From Streptomyces sp. ADI96-02 (GTDB lineage Bacteria > Actinomycetota > Actinomycetes > Streptomycetales > Streptomycetaceae): DNA of 64,000 nucleotides. Location of the stretch: NCBI RefSeq assembly GCF_003846185.1, contig NZ_ML123034.1:3095142-3159141 (forward strand), read 5' to 3'. Shown piece by piece: positions 49,359 to 56,716 of this stretch (positions are counted from its first letter, which is position 1; each line of letters starts with the position of its first letter). Position numbers and translations under genes: made by a program. The notes beneath the pieces are model-generated. The model was not told the DNA's origin. It did no database searches and saw only the letters and a list, made by a program, of their open reading frames with translations.

Positions 49359-50656
49359 AGTGTCCGCACCCACTTGGTGTTCAGCACCCCGGGCGCGGCC
49401 GGCACGATGATCCGGGCCGGATAGCCGTGGTCCGCCGACAGCGGCGCGCCGTTGACCTCCAGCGCCAGCAGCGACCGGCCGTCGCGGACCTGGTTGTCGC
49501 GCAGCGCGGCCTTGCGGAACGACCCGGCGCGCTGAAGGGACTCCACGAACACGCCGGGCGGGTCGGCCGGGTATCCGGCGAGCGCCGCCAGGTGCGACAG
49601 CCGTACTCCGCGCCACCGCTGGTCCGACGTCGACCAGCCCTCCACGCAGGCGATCGGCAGCGCCGCCCCGTGCTGCTCCATCGCCAGCAACTGGGCCCGG
49701 GAGAAACGGAACTCGCCGGCCGGTCCGCGCACCGTCAGCCGCCAGCCCTCACCGGTGTCCGCCTCGGTGATCCGCAGGGCGGCGGCCGTCTTGTTGATCT
49801 GGAAGCCGTTCGGGCCCGACCCCGGTTCCTCTCCGCCGCGCGGGGTGAGGAGCGCCAGGCTGCGCAGCGGCCCGTCGAAGCTGCGCCCGGCCGTGGTGAC
49901 CAGCAGGAGTAAGGAGCCCGCGCCGACCATGGCGAGCGCGCCGCGCCGGGAGACCGTGGGCGGCAGCGGGTCCGGGGAGGCGAGCGGGTCCGGGACCACG
50001 GGAGGGGCCGCGTCAACGGGAGGGTCCGGGGCGGCGGCGGGGGAGTCCGGGACGCCGCGCCGCAGCGCCCGTACGGCCCGGGGCAGTTTGAGCGCGGCAT
50101 GGGCGACGAAACCGGCGGTGAACACCCACGCCCCGTAGAAGTGCAGGGTGTAGAAGGAGCCCGGGAAGAGGTAGTCCAGCTGGATGTTGAGCAGTCCGGT
50201 GATGATCTGGAACAGCACCCCGCCCACCAGCAGCAGCAGCGAGATCCGCTCCAGTGCCTGCGCCGCCGAGCGGACCGGCGGCAGCACGAACAGCCTCGGG
50301 ATCACCGACCAGAGCTTCGCCAGCACGACGGGCACGAGCACCACGCCCACCGTGACGTGCAGGCCCTGCGTCAGCCGGTAGAGCCAGTGCGGTCCGGTCG
50401 GCCAGGAGAACAGGTAGAAGCCCAGCAGGCCCTTGTCGGGCGTCTTGTCGTTGACCGGGTTCAGATCCGGGTTGTACGCGGCGTACGAGAGCAGGCCGGT
50501 CACCAGCACCAGGGTGAGACCGGCCAGCAGGACGAGGCCGAGCACGGCGGTGAGGCGCAGCCCGCGCACCGGGCTGCGCCAGAAGGCCGGGTCGGCGGGT
50601 GTGCGTACGGCGGTCGGGCGGTGGAGGGGAGCGCGGAGCCGTCGGAGGTCGGGCAT
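49340..50656 (-). CDS. Molybdopterin-dependent oxidoreductase fused to a cytochrome b561-like membrane domain
   Basis: A 438-residue protein from ATG 50656. Residues about 30-195 hold four to five membrane helices with candidate heme ligands His100, His172 and His186, like a YedZ/cytochrome b561 module. After a Pro-rich linker and another hydrophobic segment (about 240-256), residues 280-438 form a sulfite-oxidase-type molybdopterin domain with the Mo-coordinating Cys337 in LPIACVEGW. The layout resembles a single-chain MsrP (YedY)-YedZ, so the external Mo domain could reduce or oxidise a sulfoxide or similar substrate with electrons from the quinone pool. The mRNA is probably leaderless (TAGCGT 7 nt upstream). 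It is coupled to the downstream membrane gene by a mini-ORF. Confidence 0.87.
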   Translation of the reverse strand: MPDLRRLRAPLHRPTAVRTPADPAFWRSPVRGLRLTAVLGLVLLAGLTLVLVTGLLSYAAYNPDLNPVNDKTPDKGLLGFYLFSWPTGPHWLYRLTQGLHVTVGVVLVPVVLAKLWSVIPRLFVLPPVRSAAQALERISLLLLVGGVLFQIITGLLNIQLDYLFPGSFYTLHFYGAWVFTAGFVAHAALKLPRAVRALRRGVPDSPAAAPDPPVDAAPPVVPDPLASPDPLPPTVSRRGALAMVGAGSLLLLVTTAGRSFDGPLRSLALLTPRGGEEPGSGPNGFQINKTAAALRITEADTGEGWRLTVRGPAGEFRFSRAQLLAMEQHGAALPIACVEGWSTSDQRWRGVRLSHLAALAGYPADPPGVFVESLQRAGSFRKAALRDNQVRDGRSLLALEVNGAPLSADHGYPARIIVPAAPGVLNTKWVRTLTFGEL

Positions 50657-50663
50657 GGGGGCG

Positions 50664-50669
50664 ACGCTA
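50664..50669 (-). promoter_or_regulatory. -10 element of a probably leaderless Mo-oxidoreductase promoter
   Basis: TAGCGT on the minus strand, 7 nt before ATG 50656, no ribosome-binding site. Confidence 0.55.
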
Positions 50670-50877
50670 GGCGGCGCGGGCCGCTCGCTCCGGCTGCGAC
50701 GCCCGGCCGCGCCCCGGTGTCCCCCGCACGCGCGGCGTCCGGCGGTCCGACGGCGCGCCTCGCGTGCCGCCGGTGCCCCGCCCGAGCGCCCCGCCGCGAC
50801 CGCCCCGCCGCCGCGACGGCCCGGCCCGATCCGGCGACCCGGCCCTGCCGTACCGCCGGATCGGCGTCCGGCCTGCA

Positions 50878-50883
50878 TAGCGT
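50878..50883 (+). promoter_or_regulatory. -10 element of a probably leaderless promoter for the polytopic membrane protein
   Basis: TAGCGT ending 6 nt before GTG 50890. It lies back-to-back with the promoter of the divergent oxidoreductase gene, 208 bp apart. Confidence 0.55.
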
Positions 50884-50889
50884 GCCAGC

Positions 50890-52383
50890 GTGAAGACCGA
50901 AGACACCGAGAACGCGGAGCCCGCCGACGACACCGCCACCACGGCGACCGGCGTCGACCACGCGCCACCGGACCGCACGGACGACCGGCGGACCGCCTCC
51001 GGGAGCGGACCCGGCAGCGCGTCCCGAAGCCCGTCCGGCGGGCGGGAGCGGCGCCGGGACCTGGCCGCCGCCGCGGCGGGCGTCGCGCTCGTCACCGCCG
51101 CCGTGCTGATCGGCCGGGTCATCCAGCAGCGGGACGGCAGCCTGCGCGCCCAGTGGCCGCCGCTGCTGGCCTCCTGGGACCCGCACCTGGGCCCCGGCAC
51201 CCCGGCGGCCCTGACCGCGGCGGTCCTGGTGGTCGCCTACGGGCCGCCGCTGGCCGCCCGGCTGCCCTGGCGCGGGCTGCTCGCCGCGGCCTGGGCGGCG
51301 AACACGGTGTGGGTCTTCGCGATGGCGCTCGTCGACGGCTGGGACCGGGGCGTCACCCGCCGGCTGACCACCAAGCACGAGTACCTGCGGGTCATCGACC
51401 GCTTCGAGGACATCCCCGCCGCCCTGCGCGACTTCACGAACCACATCGTCATCGGGCCGCCCGGCAACTGGCCCGCCCATGTCGCCGGCCATCCGCCGGG
51501 CGCGACCCTGACCTTCGTCTGGCTGGACCGGATCGGGCTCGGCGGCGGCGCATGGGCCGCCGTCTGGTGCGTCGTGGCGGGGAGTTCGGCGGTGCTCGCC
51601 GTCCTGATCACCGTGCGGGCGCTGGCCGGCGAACCGCTCGCCCGGCGGGCCGCGCCCTTCCTCGTCCTCGCCCCGGCCGCCGTCTGGGCGGGCGTCTCCG
51701 CCGACGGGTACTTCGCCGCCGTCGCCGCGTGGGCGGTGGCGCTGCTCGCCCTGGCCGCGACCCGCCGGGCGCGCTTCCCGGCCGCCGCCGCGGCGGGCGG
51801 AGGTCTGCTGTTCGGGTGGACCTGCTACCTCAGTTACGGGCTCGGGCTGATGACGGCCGTCCTGCTCACCGTGCTGCTCGTGGCCCGGACCGGCCGCCCG
51901 GTGGCGCCGTTCGTCCTCGGCGCCCTGGTCGTCCCGGCCGCGTTCACCCTGACGGGCTTCCACTGGTGGACCGCCTACCACCTGCTGGTCGAGCGCTACT
52001 ACCAGGGCGCGGGCGGCATCCGCCCCTACGGCTACTGGGTCTGGGCCAACCTCGCCTGCGCCACCCTCGCGGCGGGCCTGGCCGCCGTCGCCGGACTGCG
52101 CCGGAGCGCGGCGCGGGCCCCCGCCGCCGTACGGGCGCTGCGCGGCGGCGGGACGTCCGCCGAACAGCGGCTGGCCCTGCTCGTCCTGGCGGCGCTGCTG
52201 GCCCTGCTCGCCGCCGACCTGTCCGGGATGAGCAAGGCGGAGACCGAGCGCATCTGGCAGCCGTTCCTCCTCTGGCTGCTGCCCGCCGCCGCGCTCCTGC
52301 CCGTACGCGGCGCCCGCTTCTGGCTGGTCGCGTCCGCCGTACCGGCGCTGCTGGTCAACCACCTGCTGTGGACCGGCTGGTGA
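50890..52383 (+). CDS. Polytopic membrane protein, possible GT-C-type glycosyltransferase
   Basis: A 497-residue protein from GTG 50890. A charged, Thr/Asp/Arg-rich cytoplasmic N-terminus of about 58 residues precedes ten or more membrane helices. An external loop near residue 150-205 (TKHEYLRVIDRFEDIP, FTNHI, then HVAGHPPGATLTFVWLD) carries conserved-looking acidic and His residues, as in lipid-linked-sugar transferases of the GT-C class. A second loop has GFHWWTAYHLLVERYYQGAGG. The assignment to GT-C is by general architecture only. It is divergent from the Mo-oxidoreductase gene and ends at a strong hairpin. Confidence 0.75.
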   Translation: MKTEDTENAEPADDTATTATGVDHAPPDRTDDRRTASGSGPGSASRSPSGGRERRRDLAAAAAGVALVTAAVLIGRVIQQRDGSLRAQWPPLLASWDPHLGPGTPAALTAAVLVVAYGPPLAARLPWRGLLAAAWAANTVWVFAMALVDGWDRGVTRRLTTKHEYLRVIDRFEDIPAALRDFTNHIVIGPPGNWPAHVAGHPPGATLTFVWLDRIGLGGGAWAAVWCVVAGSSAVLAVLITVRALAGEPLARRAAPFLVLAPAAVWAGVSADGYFAAVAAWAVALLALAATRRARFPAAAAAGGGLLFGWTCYLSYGLGLMTAVLLTVLLVARTGRPVAPFVLGALVVPAAFTLTGFHWWTAYHLLVERYYQGAGGIRPYGYWVWANLACATLAAGLAAVAGLRRSAARAPAAVRALRGGGTSAEQRLALLVLAALLALLAADLSGMSKAETERIWQPFLLWLLPAAALLPVRGARFWLVASAVPALLVNHLLWTGW

Positions 52384-52387
52384 CCGG

Positions 52388-52419
52388 CGGCGCGCCCGCG
52401 TCCGTTTGCGGGCGCGCCG
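52388..52419 (+). terminator. Terminator of the polytopic membrane protein gene
   Basis: A perfect 12-bp GC stem (core arms GGCGCGCCCGC and GCGGGCGCGCC) around an 8-nt GTCCGTTT loop, 5 nt after the stop codon. Confidence 0.75.
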
Positions 52420-52492
52420 GACACCCGGTTACGTGGAGAGGGCGGTCCACCCGAACCGGGGGTCCGGCACTCCGCACCGGGAGGTACCCGCG

Positions 52493-52738
52493 ATGGCCAG
52501 GAAGAAGTCGGCGTCCGCCCAGGGATCGCGCGGCGGCACGGCGGGGCTCGTACTGAGTCTGGGCGGAAGCGCCCTGGCCGTCGTCCGGGCGGCCAAACGG
52601 GTCCGCCACGCCAAGGGCTCGCACGACAGGCTGAACACGGCGGACGCGGTGGCGGGCCTCCTGCCGCTGGTCACCTCGGCGGCGCTCGTCCTGCGCCGGT
52701 TGCGCGGACGGCGGCGGAAGTCCGCGTCCTCCGCCTGA
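52493..52738 (+). CDS. Small basic membrane-associated protein
   Basis: An 81-residue protein from ATG 52493 (GGGAGG upstream). The ends are strongly basic (MARKKSASAQGSRGG at the start, RRLRGRRRKSASSA at the end). Two moderately hydrophobic segments (AGLVLSLGGSALAVVRAA and AVAGLLPLVTSAALVL) could be membrane helices. I do not recognise a family. It follows a terminator and precedes an acetyltransferase gene by 43 nt. Confidence 0.7.
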   Translation: MARKKSASAQGSRGGTAGLVLSLGGSALAVVRAAKRVRHAKGSHDRLNTADAVAGLLPLVTSAALVLRRLRGRRRKSASSA

Positions 52739-52781
52739 GAGTCGCCCCTTGAACGGACCGCGACCGGGGTACGACTGAGCC

Positions 52782-53642
52782 GTGCCGAACAACTTCGAGA
52801 TCACCACGGCCGGAGCCCAGGACATCGCGGTCCTGGGCGAGTGGGCGCACGAGGAGGGCTGGAATCCGGGCCTCGCCGACGGCGGGGTCTTCTTCGCGAC
52901 GGACCCGGGCGCGTTCCTGATCGGCCGCCTGGACGGCGCGCCGGTCAGCTCCGTCTCCGTCGTCCGCTACGGCGACGACTACGGCTTCCTCGGCTTCTAC
53001 CTGACCCGCCCCGAGCTGCGCGGCCGGGGCTACGGCATGCGGACCTGGCGGGCGGGGATGGCGCGGCTCTCGGGCCGGACGATCGGGCTCGACGGAGTGC
53101 CCGCGCAGCAGGACAACTACCGCCGTTCGGGGTTCCGCACCTGCTGGAGCAACGCGCGCTACGAGGGGACCGTGCCGCCCGGCCTCGCACCGCCGCCGGG
53201 CACCGTCCTGGCCGACGCCCGGACGCTGCCCTTCGACCGGCTCGCCGCCTACGACCGGCGGTTCTTCCCCGCCGGCCGCGACACCTTCCTGGCGTCCTGG
53301 ATCACCGCCCCGCGGCACGTGGCCCTGGCCGCGCTGGACGACGGCGGGGTGCAGGGCCTGGCGGTGCTGCGCCCGTGCCGGGACGCCTCCCGGATCGGCC
53401 CGCTGTACGCGGCGTCCCCGCAGGTGGCGGCGGCCCTGGTGAGCGCGGTCGCGGCCGGCGCGCCCGGCGGGCCCCGCGCCGCCGTGGCCATCGACGTACC
53501 GGACGTCAACGCGGCGGCGGTCCGGCTCGCCGGGGAGCTGGGCCTGTCGCCGTCGTTCGACACGGCCCGGATGTACGCGGGTCCGGAGCCGGTGATCGAC
53601 CGGTCCGGGCTGTACGGCGTCACGAGCCTCGAACTGGGCTGA
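52782..53642 (+). CDS. GNAT family N-acetyltransferase (two-domain, YitH-like)
   Basis: A 286-residue protein from GTG 52782. The N-terminal GNAT domain has the acetyl-CoA loop LRGRGYGMRTWRAGMARL and a family-typical start EWAHEEGWNPGLADGGVFFATDPG. The C-terminal half begins after NARYEGTVPP and contains YDRRFFPAGRDTFLASWI, which marks the second acetyltransferase-like domain (Acetyltransf_18) of the YitH group. The acceptor is unknown. A TACGAC element with TTGAAC upstream could be its promoter, and the mRNA may be nearly leaderless. Confidence 0.88.
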   Translation: MPNNFEITTAGAQDIAVLGEWAHEEGWNPGLADGGVFFATDPGAFLIGRLDGAPVSSVSVVRYGDDYGFLGFYLTRPELRGRGYGMRTWRAGMARLSGRTIGLDGVPAQQDNYRRSGFRTCWSNARYEGTVPPGLAPPPGTVLADARTLPFDRLAAYDRRFFPAGRDTFLASWITAPRHVALAALDDGGVQGLAVLRPCRDASRIGPLYAASPQVAAALVSAVAAGAPGGPRAAVAIDVPDVNAAAVRLAGELGLSPSFDTARMYAGPEPVIDRSGLYGVTSLELG

Positions 53643-53680
53643 GCTGGGTGGCGCGGGGCGGGCCTTGCGGCCGCCCGGCC

Positions 53681-54421
53681 TCACTGGCTGCGGGCGGGCG
53701 GGGCCGTGCCGGGGCGTTCGGCGCGCAGCAGGTCCAGGTCGACCGTGCCCTCGACGGCCTCGGCGGTCGACGGCAGGGCCAAGGCCACGGCCACCGGCCC
53801 CGGCAGCGGTCCGAGGCCCAGCAGCCCGGTGACCAGGTCCGTCGCCACGCGGTGCCAGGCGGGCGCCCGGCGGAGCATCGCGTGGTCGCCGCCGCGCACG
53901 GTGACCATGCAGGTGCGGGCCCCGGCCCGGCGGGCGCGCGCGGTGAGCGACTGGCTGGCCTGCGGGCTGGTCGTCCGGTCGCGGGTGCTGTGGACGAGGA
54001 CGACGTCGCGGTCGGCGAGCTGGGTCACGGGGTCGCCCGGCGGGCACCACGGCGCGAGGCCGACGACGGAGCGGACCAGGGGATGCCCGGCCGCGCGCAG
54101 GGCGGCGCGGGCACCCATGGAGTGGCCGAGAAGCACCACCGGCACGTCGCCCGCCTCCTCGCCGAGGGCGTCCAGCGCGGCGACGGCGTCGCGGTAGGCG
54201 TCCGCGCGGGCGCCGTTCCAGCCGCGATGGGCGTAGCGCACCTGGCGTACCAGGACCTCCGCGCCGTCCTCCCGCGGCCGGGCGGCGCGCTCCAGGGCGC
54301 GGACGAACGGCCGCATCCGGACGCCGGGCAGGTTGAGCGGACCGGGCGGCGGCGGCGCCGTCCCGGTCTCGCGGCCTCCGTGCAGGACGAGAACCGCTGC
54401 CGTCGCCGGTCGTTCGACCAC
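53681..54421 (-). CDS. Alpha/beta hydrolase (dienelactone hydrolase/lysophospholipase-like)
   Basis: A 246-residue protein from GTG 54421, with an excellent GGAGG site 6 nt upstream. The oxyanion region is LVLHGG, the nucleophile elbow is LLGHSMGARAAL (catalytic Ser), the acid is in VLVHSTRDRTTSP and the His in VRGGDHAML. The catalytic set is complete. There is no signal peptide, so it is cytoplasmic. The substrate cannot be named. It is followed on the opposite strand by the convergent GNAT gene. Confidence 0.86.
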   Translation of the reverse strand: MVERPATAAVLVLHGGRETGTAPPPPGPLNLPGVRMRPFVRALERAARPREDGAEVLVRQVRYAHRGWNGARADAYRDAVAALDALGEEAGDVPVVLLGHSMGARAALRAAGHPLVRSVVGLAPWCPPGDPVTQLADRDVVLVHSTRDRTTSPQASQSLTARARRAGARTCMVTVRGGDHAMLRRAPAWHRVATDLVTGLLGLGPLPGPVAVALALPSTAEAVEGTVDLDLLRAERPGTAPPARSQ

Positions 54422-54541
54422 GCGTTACCTCCACGTACGGGCGCGGGACTCCGATGCCCGCCCCTCCCGGTGATTCGGCGCCGAACCCGTCGCGGATGGG
54501 CCCGAAGCGCCGCCGGGAGGAGAATGCCGTCCACTGTACGG

Positions 54542-54844
54542 TCACGGAGCCTTCCGTGTTCGCGACATCCAGGAGATTCCGGCGCCCCCCGGGAGGACCA
54601 CGTGCACGTCGGAGAAGGACTCGGCGGCGCTTTGGCGCAGGGCGGTCACGGTCTGCGTGGAGTAGAAGGAGTTGAACGGCGACAGGCCCAGCACCGGGGC
54701 GCCGTACCGCTCGGCCGGGCGGGGGCTCTGGAGGTCGAGCCCCTCCACCCGGATCCCGCTGGGCGCTGAGGGGACCCGTGCCGCGCCGCCCGGAGGGTCG
54801 TCCGTGCCGGTGACGGGTGGTGAAGCTGTACGGACCCGGTTCAT
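54542..54844 (-). pseudogene. N-terminal remnant of a cyclodipeptide synthase
   Basis: From ATG 54844 (GAAGTGAGG upstream) a 100-residue frame contains GAPVLGLSPFNSFYS followed by a helix (TQTVTALRQSAAESF) and the strand DVHVVLP. This is the signature of tRNA-dependent cyclodipeptide synthases, where the first Ser of GLSPFNS is the covalent catalytic residue. The family normally has about 220-250 residues. After VVLP the sequence changes to unrelated residues and stops at 54542, so most of the aminoacyl-tRNA-binding fold, including the catalytic Tyr/Glu region, is absent. No tailoring P450 or oxidase gene is adjacent. Confidence 0.65.
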
Positions 54845-55065
54845 GGGAACGGCCTCACTTCTCTGCTCGGTCGGGACGGATGGTTCGGACGAGCTTGCTC
54901 GTGGCAGAGGGCTCACCTCTGCGGGGCCGCTGCGGTGTTCCGGGCCGGGCGGGCGACCCGGCGCAGACCCGCGCCTGGCCGGGCCGACGAAGGGCCGTGG
55001 CCCGCTCCATCGCGGAACTCCGCCGCACGCCCCTCCACTCACCTCCCTCCCGGACCCGGGGCAAG

Positions 55066-55086
55066 TACTTTCCTTCATGGAAAGTA
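55066..55086. promoter_or_regulatory. 21-bp palindrome, candidate operator of the winged-helix operon
   Basis: Perfect 8-bp arms TACTTTCC (55066-55073) and GGAAAGTA (55079-55086) with a 5-bp spacer, in otherwise GC-rich DNA. A -10-like TAGATG starts at 55085, so a bound dimer would cover the core promoter of the operon beginning at 55139. Confidence 0.65.
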
Positions 55087-55138
55087 GATGCCATGATGAA
55101 AGCCCGCAGGTCGTCTGCGTATCCCCGGAAGGACCGCC

Positions 55139-55699
55139 GTGCCCATGCCCTCGCCCTCTTCGCCGTCGTCCCCCTCGCCGTCCGCCTCGCCCCGGGAGAA
55201 CCGGACCGACCGGCCCGAACTCCCCCTCGCCTCCGCCGAGTACGCCGCCGGTGCGCTGAGTGACGTACGGGTGGCGCGGGAGCGGGCCCGGCTCCGGGCG
55301 GGGTTGACCCCGGCGGCGTACGGGCCGGCCGCCGCGGCGGCTCTGGTGCTGCCGAGCGTGGTGCGGGCCTGGAGCGACGGCCGGGGCGGCGTGGCGGCGG
55401 TCGCCTCGCTGCTGGTGTCGCTGCTCGGGCTGTGCGCCGTCCTCGTGCTCGTCCGTGCCGCGCAGCGCGGGTCCGGTGTGCTGGTGACCCCGTCGTGGTC
55501 CTCGCGGCTGCGGCGGAGCCGGGTCGTGCTGCCGGCCGTCTTCGGGGCGGGCATCCTCGCGGGGGCGGGCTGCTGGGCGTTCGGCGCGGGAGCGGGCGTC
55601 GTCCAGATCACCGTGTTCGGCGTCTGGGGGCTCGGCGTGTGGGCGGCGTGCCTCGTCCGCAACGCGGCCATCCGGCGCACCCTGCGGGAGCTGGCGTGA
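55139..55699 (+). CDS. Hypothetical membrane protein of the winged-helix operon
   Basis: A 186-residue protein from GTG 55139 (GGAAGGA upstream). A Ser/Pro-rich cytoplasmic N-terminus and a helical ASAEYAAGALSDVRVARERARLRAGLTP segment (cited in part: residues about 32-60) precede four hydrophobic segments in two pairs. Proteins with this layout are frequently encoded immediately before a winged-helix regulator in streptomycetes. No function is known. Its stop overlaps the start of the regulator gene (GTGA). Confidence 0.8.
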   Translation: MPMPSPSSPSSPSPSASPRENRTDRPELPLASAEYAAGALSDVRVARERARLRAGLTPAAYGPAAAAALVLPSVVRAWSDGRGGVAAVASLLVSLLGLCAVLVLVRAAQRGSGVLVTPSWSSRLRRSRVVLPAVFGAGILAGAGCWAFGAGAGVVQITVFGVWGLGVWAACLVRNAAIRRTLRELA

Positions 55700-56148
55700 G
55701 CGGCGGTCCGGACGGGCGCGAGCGGACGGCCCCGGACGACACCGCCCGGAAGCAGGGGGCCCCGGACGACACCACCTCGGCACAGGAGGCCCGGGAGGAC
55801 TCCCGCCGGGAACGGGCGGCCCTGGACGACGCCATCCACCATCCGACCCGCCTGTCCGTGGTCGCGTTCCTCTCCGCCTGCGACGAGGCCGAGTTCGCCA
55901 CCGTGCGCGACGCCTGCCAGGTGTCCGACTCGGTCCTGAGCAAGACGTCCACGGCACTGGAGGGAGCCGGCTACCTGCACGTGCGCAAGGGCCACATCGG
56001 CAAGCGGCCCCGGACCTGGCTGTCCCTCATGCCCGCCGGCCGCGAGGCGCTGGCCCGCCACATCGCGGCCCTCCAGAACATCGCGGCCACCGCCCAACAG
56101 GCCGGCGTCCGGGAGCAGGCCGGTCGCGGAACCCCGTCATCCGGTTGA
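55696..56148 (+). CDS. Winged-helix (MarR/ArsR-like) transcriptional regulator
   Basis: A 150-residue protein from GTG 55696. About 45 residues of low-complexity charged N-terminus contain a duplicated APDDT segment. The winged helix follows: LDDAIHHPTRLSVVAFLSA, then VRDACQVSDSVLSKTSTALEGAGYLHVRKG, with the wing RPRTWLSLMPAGREAL (parts). This matches the wHTH group represented by PF13601-type DNA-binding proteins. It most likely represses its own operon through the palindrome at 55066. A ligand is not evident. Confidence 0.87.
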   Translation: MSGGPDGRERTAPDDTARKQGAPDDTTSAQEAREDSRRERAALDDAIHHPTRLSVVAFLSACDEAEFATVRDACQVSDSVLSKTSTALEGAGYLHVRKGHIGKRPRTWLSLMPAGREALARHIAALQNIAATAQQAGVREQAGRGTPSSG

Positions 56149-56243
56149 CGGACGGCCCTTTTCAATGGCCCCGATAGGGTAATGAGCTGATAAAGAGATC
56201 ACCAAGTGCGACGCCGAACCGCCGCACACCTCAGGAGGAAGTC

Positions 56244-56714
56244 ATGGGAACCCGCCGCACGTCACTGCCCGGAGTGGGCGCCCAGTACGACTTCACGACC
56301 GAGTCGGGTCAGCACATCTCGGTCGTCGTCCATCACGACGGCCGCCGCTTCATCGGGTTCTACGAAGAGGACGATCCTGATGCGTGCCGACTCTCGGTGC
56401 CCCTCACGACGACGGAGGCCACCGCACTGGCCCACCTCATCGACGCGGCGCCCATAGACGCCGTACGGACCGAGGGCATCGACCTCGTCACCGAGCACAT
56501 CCCGCTCGGCTCCCGCTCCCCGTACGGCGGACGGCTGCTGGGCGAGACCCGGGCGCGGGCCAGGACCGGCGCGTCCATCGTGGCGGTGCTGCGCACCCAC
56601 AGCGCCCACCCGTCACCGGAGCCGGACTTCCGTCTGGCCATCGGGGACACGCTCGTCGCCGTCGGTACGCGTGAGGGCGTCGACGCGCTCTCCGAGATCA
56701 TTGCGGAGGGCTGA
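56244..56714 (+). CDS. KhtT-like regulatory subunit of a K+/H+ antiporter (RCK_C domain)
   Basis: A 156-residue soluble protein from ATG 56244 with a strong GGAGGAAG site. The N-terminal part is a small beta domain (LPGVGAQYDFTTESGQHISVVVHHDGRRFIGFY, cited by position 8-40). Residues about 85-150 form an RCK_C/TrkA-C domain (GSRSPYGGRLLGETRAR, then IGDTLVAVGTREGVDALSEII). Such proteins bind nucleotides or c-di-AMP and gate the antiporter encoded next to them. It lies 2 nt before the antiporter gene, as in khtTU. Confidence 0.9.
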   Translation: MGTRRTSLPGVGAQYDFTTESGQHISVVVHHDGRRFIGFYEEDDPDACRLSVPLTTTEATALAHLIDAAPIDAVRTEGIDLVTEHIPLGSRSPYGGRLLGETRARARTGASIVAVLRTHSAHPSPEPDFRLAIGDTLVAVGTREGVDALSEIIAEG

Positions 56715-56716
56715 CC

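Noticed and set aside
54542..55957. A 471-codon minus-strand frame that includes the cyclodipeptide synthase motif
   Set aside because: Only its last 100 codons look like protein. The upstream part is the antisense of the membrane-protein/winged-helix operon, so I kept just the ATG 54844 start.
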